Shown here piece by piece: positions 27,200-37,156 of a stretch of DNA of 64,000 bases. Location: assembly GCA_018127085.1 (NCBI GenBank), contig CM030733.1, positions 310,001 to 374,000 of the forward strand, in the 5' to 3' direction. Position 1 is the stretch's first letter. Every line of letters begins with the position of its first letter. Below the pieces are notes generated by a model. That model searched no databases. It saw nothing but the letters and a program-made list of their open reading frames with translations, and was not told where the DNA came from. Made by a program: the position numbers and the translations under genes. The stretch comes from Pneumocystis sp. 'macacae' (Eukaryota > Ascomycota > Pneumocystomycetes > Pneumocystales > Pneumocystaceae).

Positions 27200-27908
27200 T
27201 CAAACTTTAAGGATTGAACTTCGTTCTAATGCTTCAACCATTTCTAGTCGCCATGCAAGGGCTTCTTTTGCTTCCGAATAGGTCATCCATTTGCGTATAC
27301 GCTTGTTCATTTCGGGATACTCGTCTTCAAGCCGTTCTACATCAAGTTCGAAATATTGAAAAACTGCACGAGGAGGAATGAATGAGCCATGAAACATATA
27401 AGGGTGATTCTTTTGCATCACATATTTGATTGCTCGCTGAAATGTCTTTGCTGGGCGCGGATCATACATCATTCCAAGTGAGCATGTAATTTTACCAACA
27501 ATACCAGCTTATCAATCAATATTTAACATATTATGTGTAGAAAATAAACACACCTTCTTCCCATGCTTCTCGAAGTGCTGCTTCTTCAATTAATTCATCA
27601 ATTTCCCATCCACCCTTTGGCAAAACCCATGATTGTTTATTACTAGTTGAACTAATACACAGAATATATTTTCTTTCAGGAAACCCAGGATGTGTTTTAG
27701 TAGATGAAAGAGGGACAATACCCGCAACTAGTCTGAATCTTTATTAATCTTTTCTCTATCTCAGAGCTTTGCACATTCGTTAAGCTCATTAATCTCTTAC
27801 CTTGCACCTGTTTCATCACTATAGGCGTTAGTTAGACCGGAAAAACGAGAAAACATCATGTGTCAAGACTTACTATCGTTCCTTAGTACGATCAGTACGA
27901 GAAACCAT
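27200..27908 (-). CDS. APS1: Nudix hydrolase, diphosphoinositol polyphosphate phosphohydrolase (Aps1/DIPP type)
   Basis: Cleaves inositol pyrophosphates and diadenosine polyphosphates. The first exon MVSRTDRTKERY joins through a 55-base intron (CTAAC branch, TATAG end) to DETGAR, then LVAGIVPLSSTKTHPGFPER and WVLPKGGWEIDELIEEAALR. The Nudix box GWEIDELIEEAALREAWEEA-G is intact, with the catalytic REAWEE core; an intron splits the last EEA-G. The C-terminal part gives TCSLGMMYDPRPAKTF, FHGSFIPPRAVFQYFELDVE and WMTYSEAKEALAW. G-G-W-E and the later W-R-x-E-x-x-E-A helix are as in fungal Aps1. An alternative downstream ATG (MMFSRFSG) lies in what I treat as intron 1. High confidence for family, good for the start. 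Confidence 0.9.
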
Positions 27909-28348
27909 GGATCGCTGTACAGGTGTGACGATAGGTGTGATATTACTTCGTTCTCCCCAGAAATCGGGCATATGGCGTTATTTTCGCCAGAAAAAAAGGT
28001 GCCGTACTTCTGTGCACACAAATGCACACTGCCTGCTCTAATATAGACAGGCAGTGCCCCTAACCACTATAAAATACGTTTTCTCTTTACTAATATCTTT
28101 ATATCGTTGATAGATCTTCTCTCGGATATCAAGTTATCTTAACATCCGATAAGATTTTGGTAGGGTCCTAAAAATATGATTTTTTAATATTTTTTAAAAA
28201 TTGTTAAATAATAAATTCAAAAGAAATTTAAAAATTATTAATAACTATTAATAAAAATTTTTAAAAAAGTTAAAAAGTATCAAAAATTCTATTTTTACTT
28301 AAGTAAAAAGCTAGATACAGAAAATTAGAATAACTAATTTCTTTTAGG
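27909..28348. promoter_or_regulatory. Divergent promoter region of APS1 and ATE1
   Basis: About 440 bases between the two starts. The left part (27910-28075) is less AT-rich than usual and contains a 9-bp stem, CACTGCCTG at 28027-28035 against CAGGCAGTG at 28048-28056. The right part is A/T-rich and ends with an intron-like GTAAAAAG...TAACTAATTTCTTTTAG block at about 28304-28347, so ATE1 may have an intron in its leader or an unseen first exon. Confidence 0.5.
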
Positions 28349-30209
28349 ATGCATAAAGGACTTGTTCGATATTTAGGATACATGTGTAATTATTGTGGTT
28401 ACTGTGGTTCAAGTTCTATAAATGGACAATGCATGGAGACTATCGGATTTTGGGCATATATAATGGACTGCCAGGTTTATTTTCTTTAGAGAGCTGAGAA
28501 GAGTATTTGGATAAATATAGCAAGTTTTTAAGAGTTTTTTGACCGTATTTTAAAGGATTTGGGATTATTTGTAGTTTATTTTTTCTGAAATAACACACAA
28601 CTGATTTATATTCTATGAATGAAAAATATTTAAAATGATATTCAATTCTTTATTTTTTATTGGCGTTGCTTTGTGGTTTTTTGTCAATCTTTTGTCATTT
28701 TATTATTTTGATTTTATGTTTTTAATCAATAATTATAACATAGACTATTTATTTATTTAGTCTTTGTTATTTTTGAATATTGTCATCAATAACATTTTGC
28801 AAAGATTTTGAGAATTTTGTTGTATTTAACTCTTCTTAACAAAATCATATTCTCTTCTCAGCTCTCATTTCAACTTCTCATTTATATTTCTGATGTTTTC
28901 AAGACTTATGAATCATTGGTAAATCGAGGTTGGAGGTAGAAATGTTTTTTCTATTAAATAGCCTTTGATTATTTAAGACGCTCTGGTCGATACATTTATA
29001 AGCCCAATGGGAAACGGTCTTGTTGCGTATTATATACAATCAGGTCTACAACGTTGTTTTTTGTCTCATTATTAACTAATAAATATTGAAGATTAAATGT
29101 ACAAGAGTTTCGGCCGAGTAAAAGTCATAAAAAGGTACTTCGACGCTTTCACCAATACATTTGGGGAAAAAATATAAAAGATTCTCAACCTTGGGATTTG
29201 TATGATACAATTCATAGTATGATGACAAATGAAATAGTCAAGAAAAATTCAAAGATAAACAATTCGCCTACTCCTCTTCATACTTTTGAAATAACTTTTG
29301 AATCAACTACATATACAGATGAGAAATATGCTTTATATGTTAGTTACCAAACTTCTGTACACAAAGAAACATTAGATAGTCTAAAAAAGGAGAGTTTTAT
29401 TCGATTTCTCTGTGATACACCTTTAACATGTGAATCAGAGACAGGATACGGCTCTTTTCACCAATGTTATAGACTAGATGGGAAGCTTATTGCTATGGGT
29501 GTGATTGATGTCTTACCGAATAGTATTTCAAGTGTTTATTTTATGTATGAAAGTAGTTTGCGACATTTGTGTTTGGGGAAAATGAGTATATGTCAGGAAG
29601 TTTCTATGGCACAAGAAAGAAAAAATCAATTTTATTATATGGGTAAATATTATATTTTTAGAAAGCACAAATTTATAGTTTTAGGTTATTATATTTATAA
29701 TAATCAGAAGATGAAATATAAAGCAGAGTATTGGCCAAGCGAGTTGCTAGATCCTGTATAGGTGTCGATTTTAATAAGAATAATACTAATAATTAAAGGA
29801 AACGTATATTTGGGTTCCTATAGAAAAGTATATGGAACACTGGAAAACTGGCGGATCATCATATATTTCATTTTATTCATCCAGAACACTGCTAGACACA
29901 TATTCCTTAAGTGCTTCTTCTACTAATTCATCACATACGAATATCAAGAATCAAGAAACTTCTGAAACATGTAAGCAAAGTTATAGCGATAGTCTTTTTG
30001 ACTACGATATGCCTGGAACTTTAAAAGAAAAAGATATTAAACATCTCGATTTTGGGAAGATATATGTTTTAGAAAATAAAATGATCATGCCTGCAAGTCA
30101 ATCAATATATTATCAATCAAAAGAATGTGCTAGACGAATGATTTTGGAAAGTGTTTCTGCTCTAGGGATAGAATTGGCTGAAAAATTATGTTTTATAATT
30201 GATATATAA
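28349..30209 (+). CDS. ATE1: Arginyl-tRNA--protein transferase (Ate1)
   Basis: Adds arginine to N-terminal Asp/Glu (and oxidised Cys), marking proteins for the N-degron pathway. Exon 1 holds the cysteine-rich N-terminal motif [12 protein letters not shown] and [10 protein letters not shown]. After a 429-base intron, [11 protein letters not shown] and [20 protein letters not shown] follow, then [20 protein letters not shown]. The C-terminal acyltransferase domain includes [40 protein letters not shown] and [16 protein letters not shown]. Two short introns then lead to [20 protein letters not shown] and [11 protein letters not shown]. The RPS-KSHKK and FHQ-YRxDGKLIAxGVID signatures are specific for Ate1. 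The ATG used lies directly after an intron-like acceptor, so an upstream leader exon is possible. Ends 45 bases from the stop of the TAF-like gene. Confidence 0.9.
28475..28903 (+). other. Unusually long ATE1 intron with terminal inverted repeats
   Basis: The 429-base intron starts GTTTAT and ends TTTCAAG. A perfect 15-base arm at 28489-28503 (GAGAGCTGAGAAGAG) is the reverse complement of 28852-28866, so the pre-mRNA can fold both splice sites close together. Other introns in this gene are about 44-48 bases. Confidence 0.65.
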
Positions 30210-30254
30210 AATTCATATTTACAGCTTATCTTAAATAAAACATTTTAAAAATTT

Positions 30255-30818
30255 TTATAACTCCTTTTCTGACATCATTTCTGTTTCCTCTTGAAATACA
30301 GGTAAATCAATAATTTGTGGATCCGCCAATATAGGAATTGGTGTTTCAAAATCATTATCAAGGACTGTGCCTACATATTTTTCTTTAATATGTTTTTGCA
30401 TTAGTTCTTCAAAATCGTTAGCGGATGTCGTCAAGACATTTGGAGGACTACTGTCCAGCCACCCAACATTTGAATGATCAGGTCTAGATTCTTGACCAGA
30501 AATATGTCGAAGCTCTGCCGTGAAAGGGCCTTTACACCAGTTTATAAACGTCTCGACAGGTTCCACATCATCTTCCCCTGAAGATGTGTCTAATAATCCA
30601 ATATTTTCCATGGCTGCACGTAAATCTTCCATTTGGACTAATGGTCGCCCTGACATTTCCGCAAATTTTTTTGCTGTTGTACCAAGTAAAAGAAGATATC
30701 GAATAAAGATATCTGTAAAGCTATCCATAACACTATGCTTTGCACGGCTAATCCCTGCTGAACGTAGAATTTGGATTGCTGAAATTCTTGCAAGTGCGAA
30801 AAAAAATCGCTCTCTCAT
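30255..30818 (-). CDS. Histone-fold protein of the bromodomain-associated (TAF3/TAF8-like) type
   Basis: Single-exon gene of 187 codons. The N-terminal histone fold reads FFFALARISAIQILRSAGIS, DSFTDIFIRYLLLLGTTAKK, then VQMEDLRAAMENIGLL. This is the bromodomain-associated fold found in TFIID subunits Taf3 and Taf8 and their relatives. A conserved FINWCKGP block and an acidic C-terminal region follow (VLDNDFETPIPILADPQIID). The fungal FIxWCKGP motif suggests the Taf3-like branch. It is convergent with ATE1. Most likely a TFIID or SAGA-associated protein in the nucleus; exact subunit identity is inference. Confidence 0.8.
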   Translation of the reverse strand: MRERFFFALARISAIQILRSAGISRAKHSVMDSFTDIFIRYLLLLGTTAKKFAEMSGRPLVQMEDLRAAMENIGLLDTSSGEDDVEPVETFINWCKGPFTAELRHISGQESRPDHSNVGWLDSSPPNVLTTSANDFEELMQKHIKEKYVGTVLDNDFETPIPILADPQIIDLPVFQEETEMMSEKEL

Positions 30819-31015
30819 CTTTTTCTTTTAAATATTTTTTGAGAAAGAATGTTCTATATAAAATTTTTTTTCGTTTTTTATTTTAAATTTCTTTATTAAA
30901 AATATTTTAATTTTATTTTATTTCGATTTTTCTGAAAATTCGTTTTTAAGGGCAGTGTAACGTCAAAAAAAATTGAAAAATTGAATATAAGCTAAAAAAT
31001 ACCTTATAAATCGAG

Positions 31016-32227
31016 ATGGATTCTCGAGAAGGCCCTCAGGTCACTATAAGGAGTATAGGGAAGAATAGTGTTGATTTTGTACTTTCTAACGTGGATCTTG
31101 CGTATTAAATATAAAAAATAATGAATTATTTTTAACAAAGCTAGATTTGCAAATTCATTTCGACGTGTTATTCTAGCAGAAATACCTACTGTTGGTATTT
31201 TAGGTGTATATTGTGTGTTTTTTAGTGTTAAAGTGCCCTTTTAGCTATTGATTTAGTGGAAATTGAGATTAATACGTCTGTTCTTGCAGATGAGTTTATT
31301 ACTCATCGTTTGGGAATGATTCCCCTTGATTCAGCAAATGTTGATGATAAACTTGTATATACTAGGGTCAACTTTCTTTTTTGAATATTTTTTTCAAAAA
31401 AAGAATAATTTTTCTCAGGATTGTGATTGTGATCAATATTGTACAAAATGTTCAGTTCAGCTTACTTTGTATGCAAAATGCACATGTGATGGTACAATGG
31501 ATGTATATTCTAAGGATTTAGTTGTTGAACATAACTCAGCGATTGGCACACCTGTAATTGATGGTATCAAGAAACAATTATATTTTATATAATAAATAAA
31601 GGTAGACCCAGATGGAAAAGGTATTTTAATTTGTAAATTAAGAAAAGCGCAAGAACTTCGACTTAAGTGTATTGCAAAAAAGGTTTAAATAAAATTCAGT
31701 ATTATATTGTTATGAATCAAAATGATTAGGGTATTGCAAAGGAGCATGCAAAATGGTCACCGGTCTCTGCTATTGCATTTGAATATGATCCGTGGAATAA
31801 GTTGCGTCATACTGACTATTGGTTTGAAGAGGATTCAGATGCTGAATGGTCTATTTAAAAGTTATTTTATGCTTATAATTAATATCTAAATAGGCCGAAA
31901 AGCAAAAATGCTGATTGGGAAGAAGCTCCGCGAGATGAAACATTCGATTATACTGCAGAACCGAGTAGATTCTATTTTTGTGTTGAAGTAAATTTTTATT
32001 TTTATTTTTGTTTTAATAAAAATTATTAGACAGTGGGGTCTTTATCCCCAAATGAAGTTATATCTCAGGGAATAAAATACCTCCAAGTAAAGTTAGCTAC
32101 TATTGTTAGAGACCTACAAAGAGGTAGTGCAGAAAATATAGGCATTGGGACTTTGGAGTTTGGCGATGATATACATCTTTCAGATAAAACCATGAGCGGA
32201 TGGGATGAAACATCAACATGGAATTAA
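31016..32227 (+). CDS. RPB3: RNA polymerase II subunit Rpb3
   Basis: Core alpha-like subunit of Pol II, partner of Rpb11. Exon 1 starts [20 protein letters not shown]. Next come [10 protein letters not shown] and [20 protein letters not shown], then [10 protein letters not shown]. The zinc-binding insert [20 protein letters not shown] is present in full. Later exons give [38 protein letters not shown] and [20 protein letters not shown], ending [14 protein letters not shown]. Introns are 35-60 bases with GT-AG ends. All family landmarks are present and length is close to yeast Rpb3. Convergent with DIC1, 78 bases from its stop. Confidence 0.95.
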
Positions 32228-32305
32228 ATGGTATTGAATTCAAAAAGTTGTAAATATTTAAAACATATAATATTGGGCTATATATTGTATTTAAACATTA
32301 AAAAG

Positions 32306-33654
32306 CTAGTCGTTTTTATTATTTTGAAGTCTTTTTTCATATCTTATTTGCCATAAGCTTTTAAGTTCTTCTAAAATAGTCTATAAAACATTATTTTATA
32401 GTTTAAATTATATCAGTTTATTTACAAAAGTAATAATTGTATGAGGTCCCAGTCTTATAAAAGATGGTGTCCATCCTCTGAATATAAATTTAATTCCTTC
32501 TTTTTTAACCTCTTTAAAAACAAGTAACATATTTACATATCCACTTGAATTCATAGTCCTTGATTTTACTACATCTATTGGAGAACAACTATTTTTTTTA
32601 GAATTAAGACGTCTATATATTTTATACAAACATTGTTGTTGTAACTAAACCAGCTAATATTGCTGCCTTTAAAAAATTAATTAACAGTTTTATTTATTTA
32701 TTTATACAAACTATAAAGTTTTTTAGAATCTGTTTTGAAAAATAATCTGATTTTTCTATAAGTCTTTTAAATTGATCATAACTAGATAGTTGACTTGCTG
32801 TAATTAATATTGCTCTTATTGTATTTGGAAATAAGCCTCTAAAAAAAGAAAAAGTTCCTTCATTTTTGGAAATTAGATATAGTCCATGGAATACATTTTT
32901 ATAATTTCTTCTTTGTTCATGTGGTAATGACCTATCAGTTTGCATGCGGATCTATTTATTATTAAAAAAAGAAAAAAAACATTTTGTATTCAGAAATAAC
33001 ATTAACAATATCTGTAGGATTGCTAAAAATTCCTCCTATACTATTAAAAATAAGTTTGTGAAATTTAATAAAGGTTTTATACGCTCCAGATATTGTTGCT
33101 ATACAAAGAAGCATGTCAAATGATAATGGTTTTCCTGTTAATAAAAAATATATGCAATAAAAATAGACGATTTAAATACCTTTCTTTTCTGTAACAATAT
33201 CTTTTAATCTTTCATAAACTCCAAACCGTATAGTTGAATATGTAGCCTGTCGTAAAATACTAGCTGTTAATCCTGAATACATAGATTTAAATCCTATTAG
33301 TTTTATCAAGTTCTTTTTATAAATAAATGATCTCATTACCTTCATTACGAATAACATTAGTAATTGTAGTAATTACACCTATTGATCCTTTTTTGCTTGT
33401 TTGCATCCTTACTTTTATAAAATCCAAGGGATGCTAATAAAGTAAAAATATAAATACTAGAAATGATTGTATTACAGTGACACACGTAGCTATGCAACTT
33501 GCAGTTCCTTTTCATAAATTTAATTAAAACAAATTTAATATTGTTTTTACCGCCAAACCAAAATCTATGCTAATTAATCTATATTTAAAAAAGGAAAAAC
33601 ATGTATTTACGGATAATTTTCACTTTTATGAGTTTTCGACTTATGCGTATCCAT
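32306..33654 (-). CDS. DIC1: Mitochondrial dicarboxylate carrier (Dic1-type)
   Basis: Inner-membrane transporter exchanging malate or succinate for phosphate. Exon 1 MDTHKSKTHKSENY splices to PFWFGGTASCIATCVTHPLD, carrying the first carrier motif P-x-D-x-x-K-V-R with MQTSKKGS. Later exons give MYSGLTASILRQATYSTIRF and GVYERLKDIV, then MQTDRSLPHEQRRNYKNVFH and GLFPNTIRAILITASQLSSY. The last repeat has SPIDVVKSRTMNSSG and FIFRGWTPSFIRLGPHTIIT. A final exon after a GTAAAT donor gives TILEELKSLWQIRYEKRL and stop TAG at 32306-32308; reading through instead would stop at 32408. The RRNYKN and GWxPSFxRLGPxT blocks match Dic1. Multi-exon; start exon phase was checked and fits. Confidence 0.9.
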
Positions 33655-33871
33655 TTAGAATTACTCAATTGTTTTAAACATCTAATAGAAGATCTGTAAA
33701 GTTTTTAAATAAAAATATAATATTTTAAAATATTTAAAAACATACGTTAGGAAACATTTATTTTTTAAAAAGGTTTTTTATAATTAGTTTTTCTAAAAAA
33801 TAACCTAAAAGTTTATTTACTTTGAATATATGTAAAATTAGTAAGAGATTAAGTGAACGTCATAAAAATTA

Positions 33872-34895
33872 ATGTCTATAGGGTTATATAAAAATAATAA
33901 AAAAATAATGATTTCCCGTTATAGAAAACCCATAAAAACTTTTAGGTTTCTAAAATACTCTTTTCCATATAACCTTTCTCGTTTTTTACATGATCAATCG
34001 AAGATTCGATTCAAAAAACACAATCAATCTGTTTTGTTCTATACATGTTCTATTTTGATTGGAATTTTGGGAATTTCCTATGCTTCTGTTCCTTTATATA
34101 GGATGGTATGTCAGAAAATGGGATGGGGTAATTAATAATTTTTTTTTTTTAAAAATAATTTTTGTTTCAGCTGGCATCCCTGTTATTGATGAATCAAAAT
34201 TTACGCCAGATAGAATGATCCCTGTAGAAAGTGCAAAAAAGATCCGTGTTACGTTTAATGCAGATGTATCTGATAGTCTTGAATGGAAATTCGTACCTTT
34301 ACAGAAAGAAATTTATGTTTTACCTGGAGAAGTAAATATTTGATTTAAATTCATATTTATTTTTCTAATATAAATCATGAGACTGCGCTAGGTAATTCTT
34401 TCTGCTTGATTTGATTTTTTTCTAATATTGGGAGCATTTTATACTGCCCATAATAAAAGTGATCATGATATTATTGGTATACTAGTATTATAAAAATTTG
34501 ATTTTTTTAAGATTAATAGGAATTTCTACATATAGTGTTTCTCCTCCACAGGTTTTACTTTATGTTTTTTATAAAAATCATCTATAATTTACATTAGGTT
34601 GCATCATATTTTTCAAAAATTGCATGTTTTTGTTTTGAAGGTATAAATATCTTTAAAAATATATATTTAACAAATAGAAGAACAAAAGTTGAATTCAGGC
34701 GAATCTGTTGATATGCCAGTATGTATGAAAAATGATCTTAATATTAACTATTTTTCAAAGGTATTTTTTTTTATTGATCCTGATTTTGTTAATGATCCAC
34801 TTGTACGAAATATTGAAACAATAACACTGTCATACACTTTTTTTAAATCATCTCATGAAAAAGTTGACAATTTAATTGAAAAAAAGCATCTATAA
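33872..34895 (+). CDS. COX11: Cox11, copper delivery to cytochrome c oxidase
   Basis: Anchored in the inner mitochondrial membrane, it inserts copper into the CuB site of Cox1. Exon 1 encodes a basic targeting region, then the single membrane helix SVLFYTCSILIGILGISYAS and the conserved VPLYRMVCQKMGWG. Next are AGIPVIDESKFTPDR and IRVTFNADVSDSLEWKFVPL and KEIYVLPGE. Several short exons follow, with TALAFYTAHNKSDHDIIG and STYSVSPPQVASYFSKIA. These end in the copper motif CFCFEEQ, followed by VDMPVFFFIDPDFVNDP. Six or so introns of 40-60 bases. All functional landmarks are present. High confidence. Confidence 0.95.
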
Positions 34896-35609
34896 ACTAT
34901 TTATGTTTAATTTAAAATATTATTAATATTATTAAAAAATAATGCTATTTATCATGATTTTAGATTCTTTATCTATTGTTTGTGATCTATTGTATTTTTA
35001 GTTTAATTTAAGATTTATACGTATTTTTATTAATTGTACTATTTCTTTCATATTTACATATAATTTTTATTTGTAGTTCTATGTTTTGTATTTGATTTTA
35101 ATATGCTTAAATGTTTAATATATTTGTTGTTTTTCTATTAAAGTTTTTATTATTGAAAAAGCTATAATTTATTTTCTATAAATAAAAAAAACATTATAAG
35201 TACAAATATAAATATTAACATTGTTTTTGTTACTTATTAATTAATTTCAAGACTATTATTTCGCTTTTTTAATTTTTTTATATTTTAACCTTTTTAAATT
35301 CACGTTTATTTTGCTTGGAAAAAATTTAACATTGTATTTTATATTTAATGATATAAATAATTTTTCTTTATTTGAAAGCTCTTCAATACTTGATATTTTT
35401 TTAATACATTTTTAGAATTTTATTTTTGGAAAGTAAAACTATTTAATATACTAGTTATTTGAGAAATTTTTCGTCTATAAATATTTTAAGAATTTCGTCA
35501 TTTCATTTAATTCTAAATTTAAATTAATATTTCGGTTAAATTTTTATTTTTTAGAAATAATAAAAATATTTATTAAATAATTATATTTTAAATATTAAGA
35601 TATATTAAG
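34896..35609. other. AT-rich spacer between COX11 and COX12
   Basis: Long A/T-only runs with no open frame of note and no RNA-gene signal. It must hold the COX11 3' UTR and the COX12 promoter. Confidence 0.6.
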
Positions 35610-36172
35610 ATGTCAGAAATAAATTCGGAGTATAATATTGGCCTTCTTTTTATAATTTATATCTTATTTTATTGATAAATAATAGCACAATACAATTTAA
35701 AACAGTAGGATTTGATAGTAGATTTCCGAATATGAACCAGGTATTTTAAACTTTTAAATATTATAAACTTTATCTTCTAACCAGATATGCACTTTTTGTG
35801 CAATTTGAACTAGACAAAGGCAATACAGTCTGTTAATAATATTGATTAATAATTTTATTAGCATTGTTATCAAAATTATATTGATTATCACAAATGTATT
35901 AATACACATGGTGAAGACTTTGCTCCATGTAAACAATTTTGGAACGCATATCATAGTTTATGTATAAATTAACTTTTTATGTTTAATTATAAATAATAAT
36001 GATATGAAGGCCCTAATGAATGGAAACATCAATGGGACATGCAGGTAGATTGTATCATGATGTATTTTTATTTTAACTATTTTTGGTAGAGAGAAGCAGG
36101 TATTTTATTTTGAATAATAATATAGAATTCAATATATAATTTTTAGGGAATTTCCCTGGAACACTTGAATAA
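35610..36172 (+). CDS. COX12: Cytochrome c oxidase subunit VIb (Cox12)
   Basis: Small intermembrane-space subunit of complex IV. It is split into about seven exons, none long. The spliced protein reads MSEINSDTIQFKTVGFDSRF, PNMNQ, TK, HCYQNYIDYHKCINTHGE, DFAPCKQFWNAYHSL, CPNEWKHQWDMQ, REAG, NFPGTLE. The twin CX9C pattern (HC..(9)..KC and PC..(9)..LC) is intact. The conserved TK/TR after NQ can only be restored by a 6-base exon ACAAAG at 35814-35819 bounded by a normal GT-AG intron and a 42-base GC-AG intron. REAG comes from a 10-base exon at 36090-36099. Skipping the 6-base exon keeps frame but loses two conserved residues. Family call is firm; the microexon is a strong inference. Confidence 0.9.
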
Positions 36173-36807
36173 TCTCATAACCATATTTAAAGTTCGTTTT
36201 TAAATAAGTAATTTTTTGCTCAGGACTATATCTAGATAAGATAATGGAATTTTTAACGATTAATTCTCTTGTGATTTTATTTCTGATCTATATGAAATAT
36301 TACATGTATATATTCTTTAGATATACGTCTTCTACATAAAAAAAGATACTAAAACTACGGATAATTTATATAAATTTTTATATAGAACATTAAAAAAATA
36401 TTTTTTATATTTTCAACACTTCTATCATTAAAATAAATATGTGAGAAATGCTAAATTCAGAAGTTATTTAAAATTCTTAATGTTGATTCTAATACTTATA
36501 TATATAATATATATTATATTCTAAATTGTCGTATCTAGTATGGTTACAAATGAATATTCTTTTGAAAAAACATTCTTTCTTACTTATGTCTTTTCAATTG
36601 TGGAATTGGGTGTATGTTTTTTCCTTGTAGAATATTTTAAAATAATGTAAATAAAAAAAAAATTATAAAAAGTTTTAAAAAGTTAAAAAAAAAAAAACAA
36701 ATAATGCTTGAAGAATAATTTGTAGACATATTTTTTACCCTTTATCATAAAAATCATTTCTTTAGTCTTAAACAAATTGATTAATTGTTTTTTTTTTATT
36801 TTAAAAT
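36173..36807. other. AT-rich gap between COX12 and MRPL33 3' ends
   Basis: Convergent 3' region with A/T tracts, a TATATATAATATATATTATAT block at about 36497-36520 and long A runs at 36650-36700. No gene seen. Confidence 0.6.
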
Positions 36808-37102
36808 TTAAGATTCTACATAATAACCTTTACTAGGGCACCGGAGAAGATGCATCTCTTGGCGTGTCAAACGTTTCTCAACTTCTTCGACAGAAACAAG
36901 TTCCTTAACTTTTAAAATTTTGCCTGCAGTGATAGGGGAAATATCATGATAAACAGTAGTTAATCTTTTGCGTAAACCCAGTGATAAAAGAACGCGTTTA
37001 ATGTTTTTAGGCAAACCTATGCAAGATCCTATAACAAGTTAAATTTCGAATATCTAAGATGTGATAAAAAAGACGCTGAAGTGTTATTTTAAAGAATGAC
37101 AT
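36808..37102 (-). CDS. MRPL33: Mitochondrial ribosomal protein uL30m (Mrpl33)
   Basis: Large-subunit protein of the mitochondrial ribosome. Two exons: MSFFKITLQ, then after an intron of about 45 bases (donor GTCTTT, acceptor TATAG) RSCIGLPKNIKRVLLSLGLR and KRLTTVYHDISPITAGKILK, VKELVSVEEVEKRLTRQEMH. I-G-L-P-K-N-I-K-R-V-L and H-x-x-S-P-I-x-A-G-K are typical of uL30m. The donor is weak, but the join restores the family motif R-S-x-I-G-L. Start ATG is 54 bases from that of SEC6 on the other strand, so both share a tiny promoter. High confidence. Confidence 0.9.
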
Positions 37103-37156
37103 TATTTTTATTAATTTTTAGCAGTTATTCGATTAACCTCAGAATCCTCTTAAAAT

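Noticed and set aside
32408..32629. Stop of DIC1 at 32408
   Set aside because: A GTAAAT donor there splices to an exon with the expected carrier C-terminus ending at 32306. The earlier stop would truncate the last helix.
34059..34343. COX11 protein starting at the second open frame (34059)
   Set aside because: That frame begins in shadow sequence. The real exon starts after a splice acceptor and carries AGIPVIDESKF.
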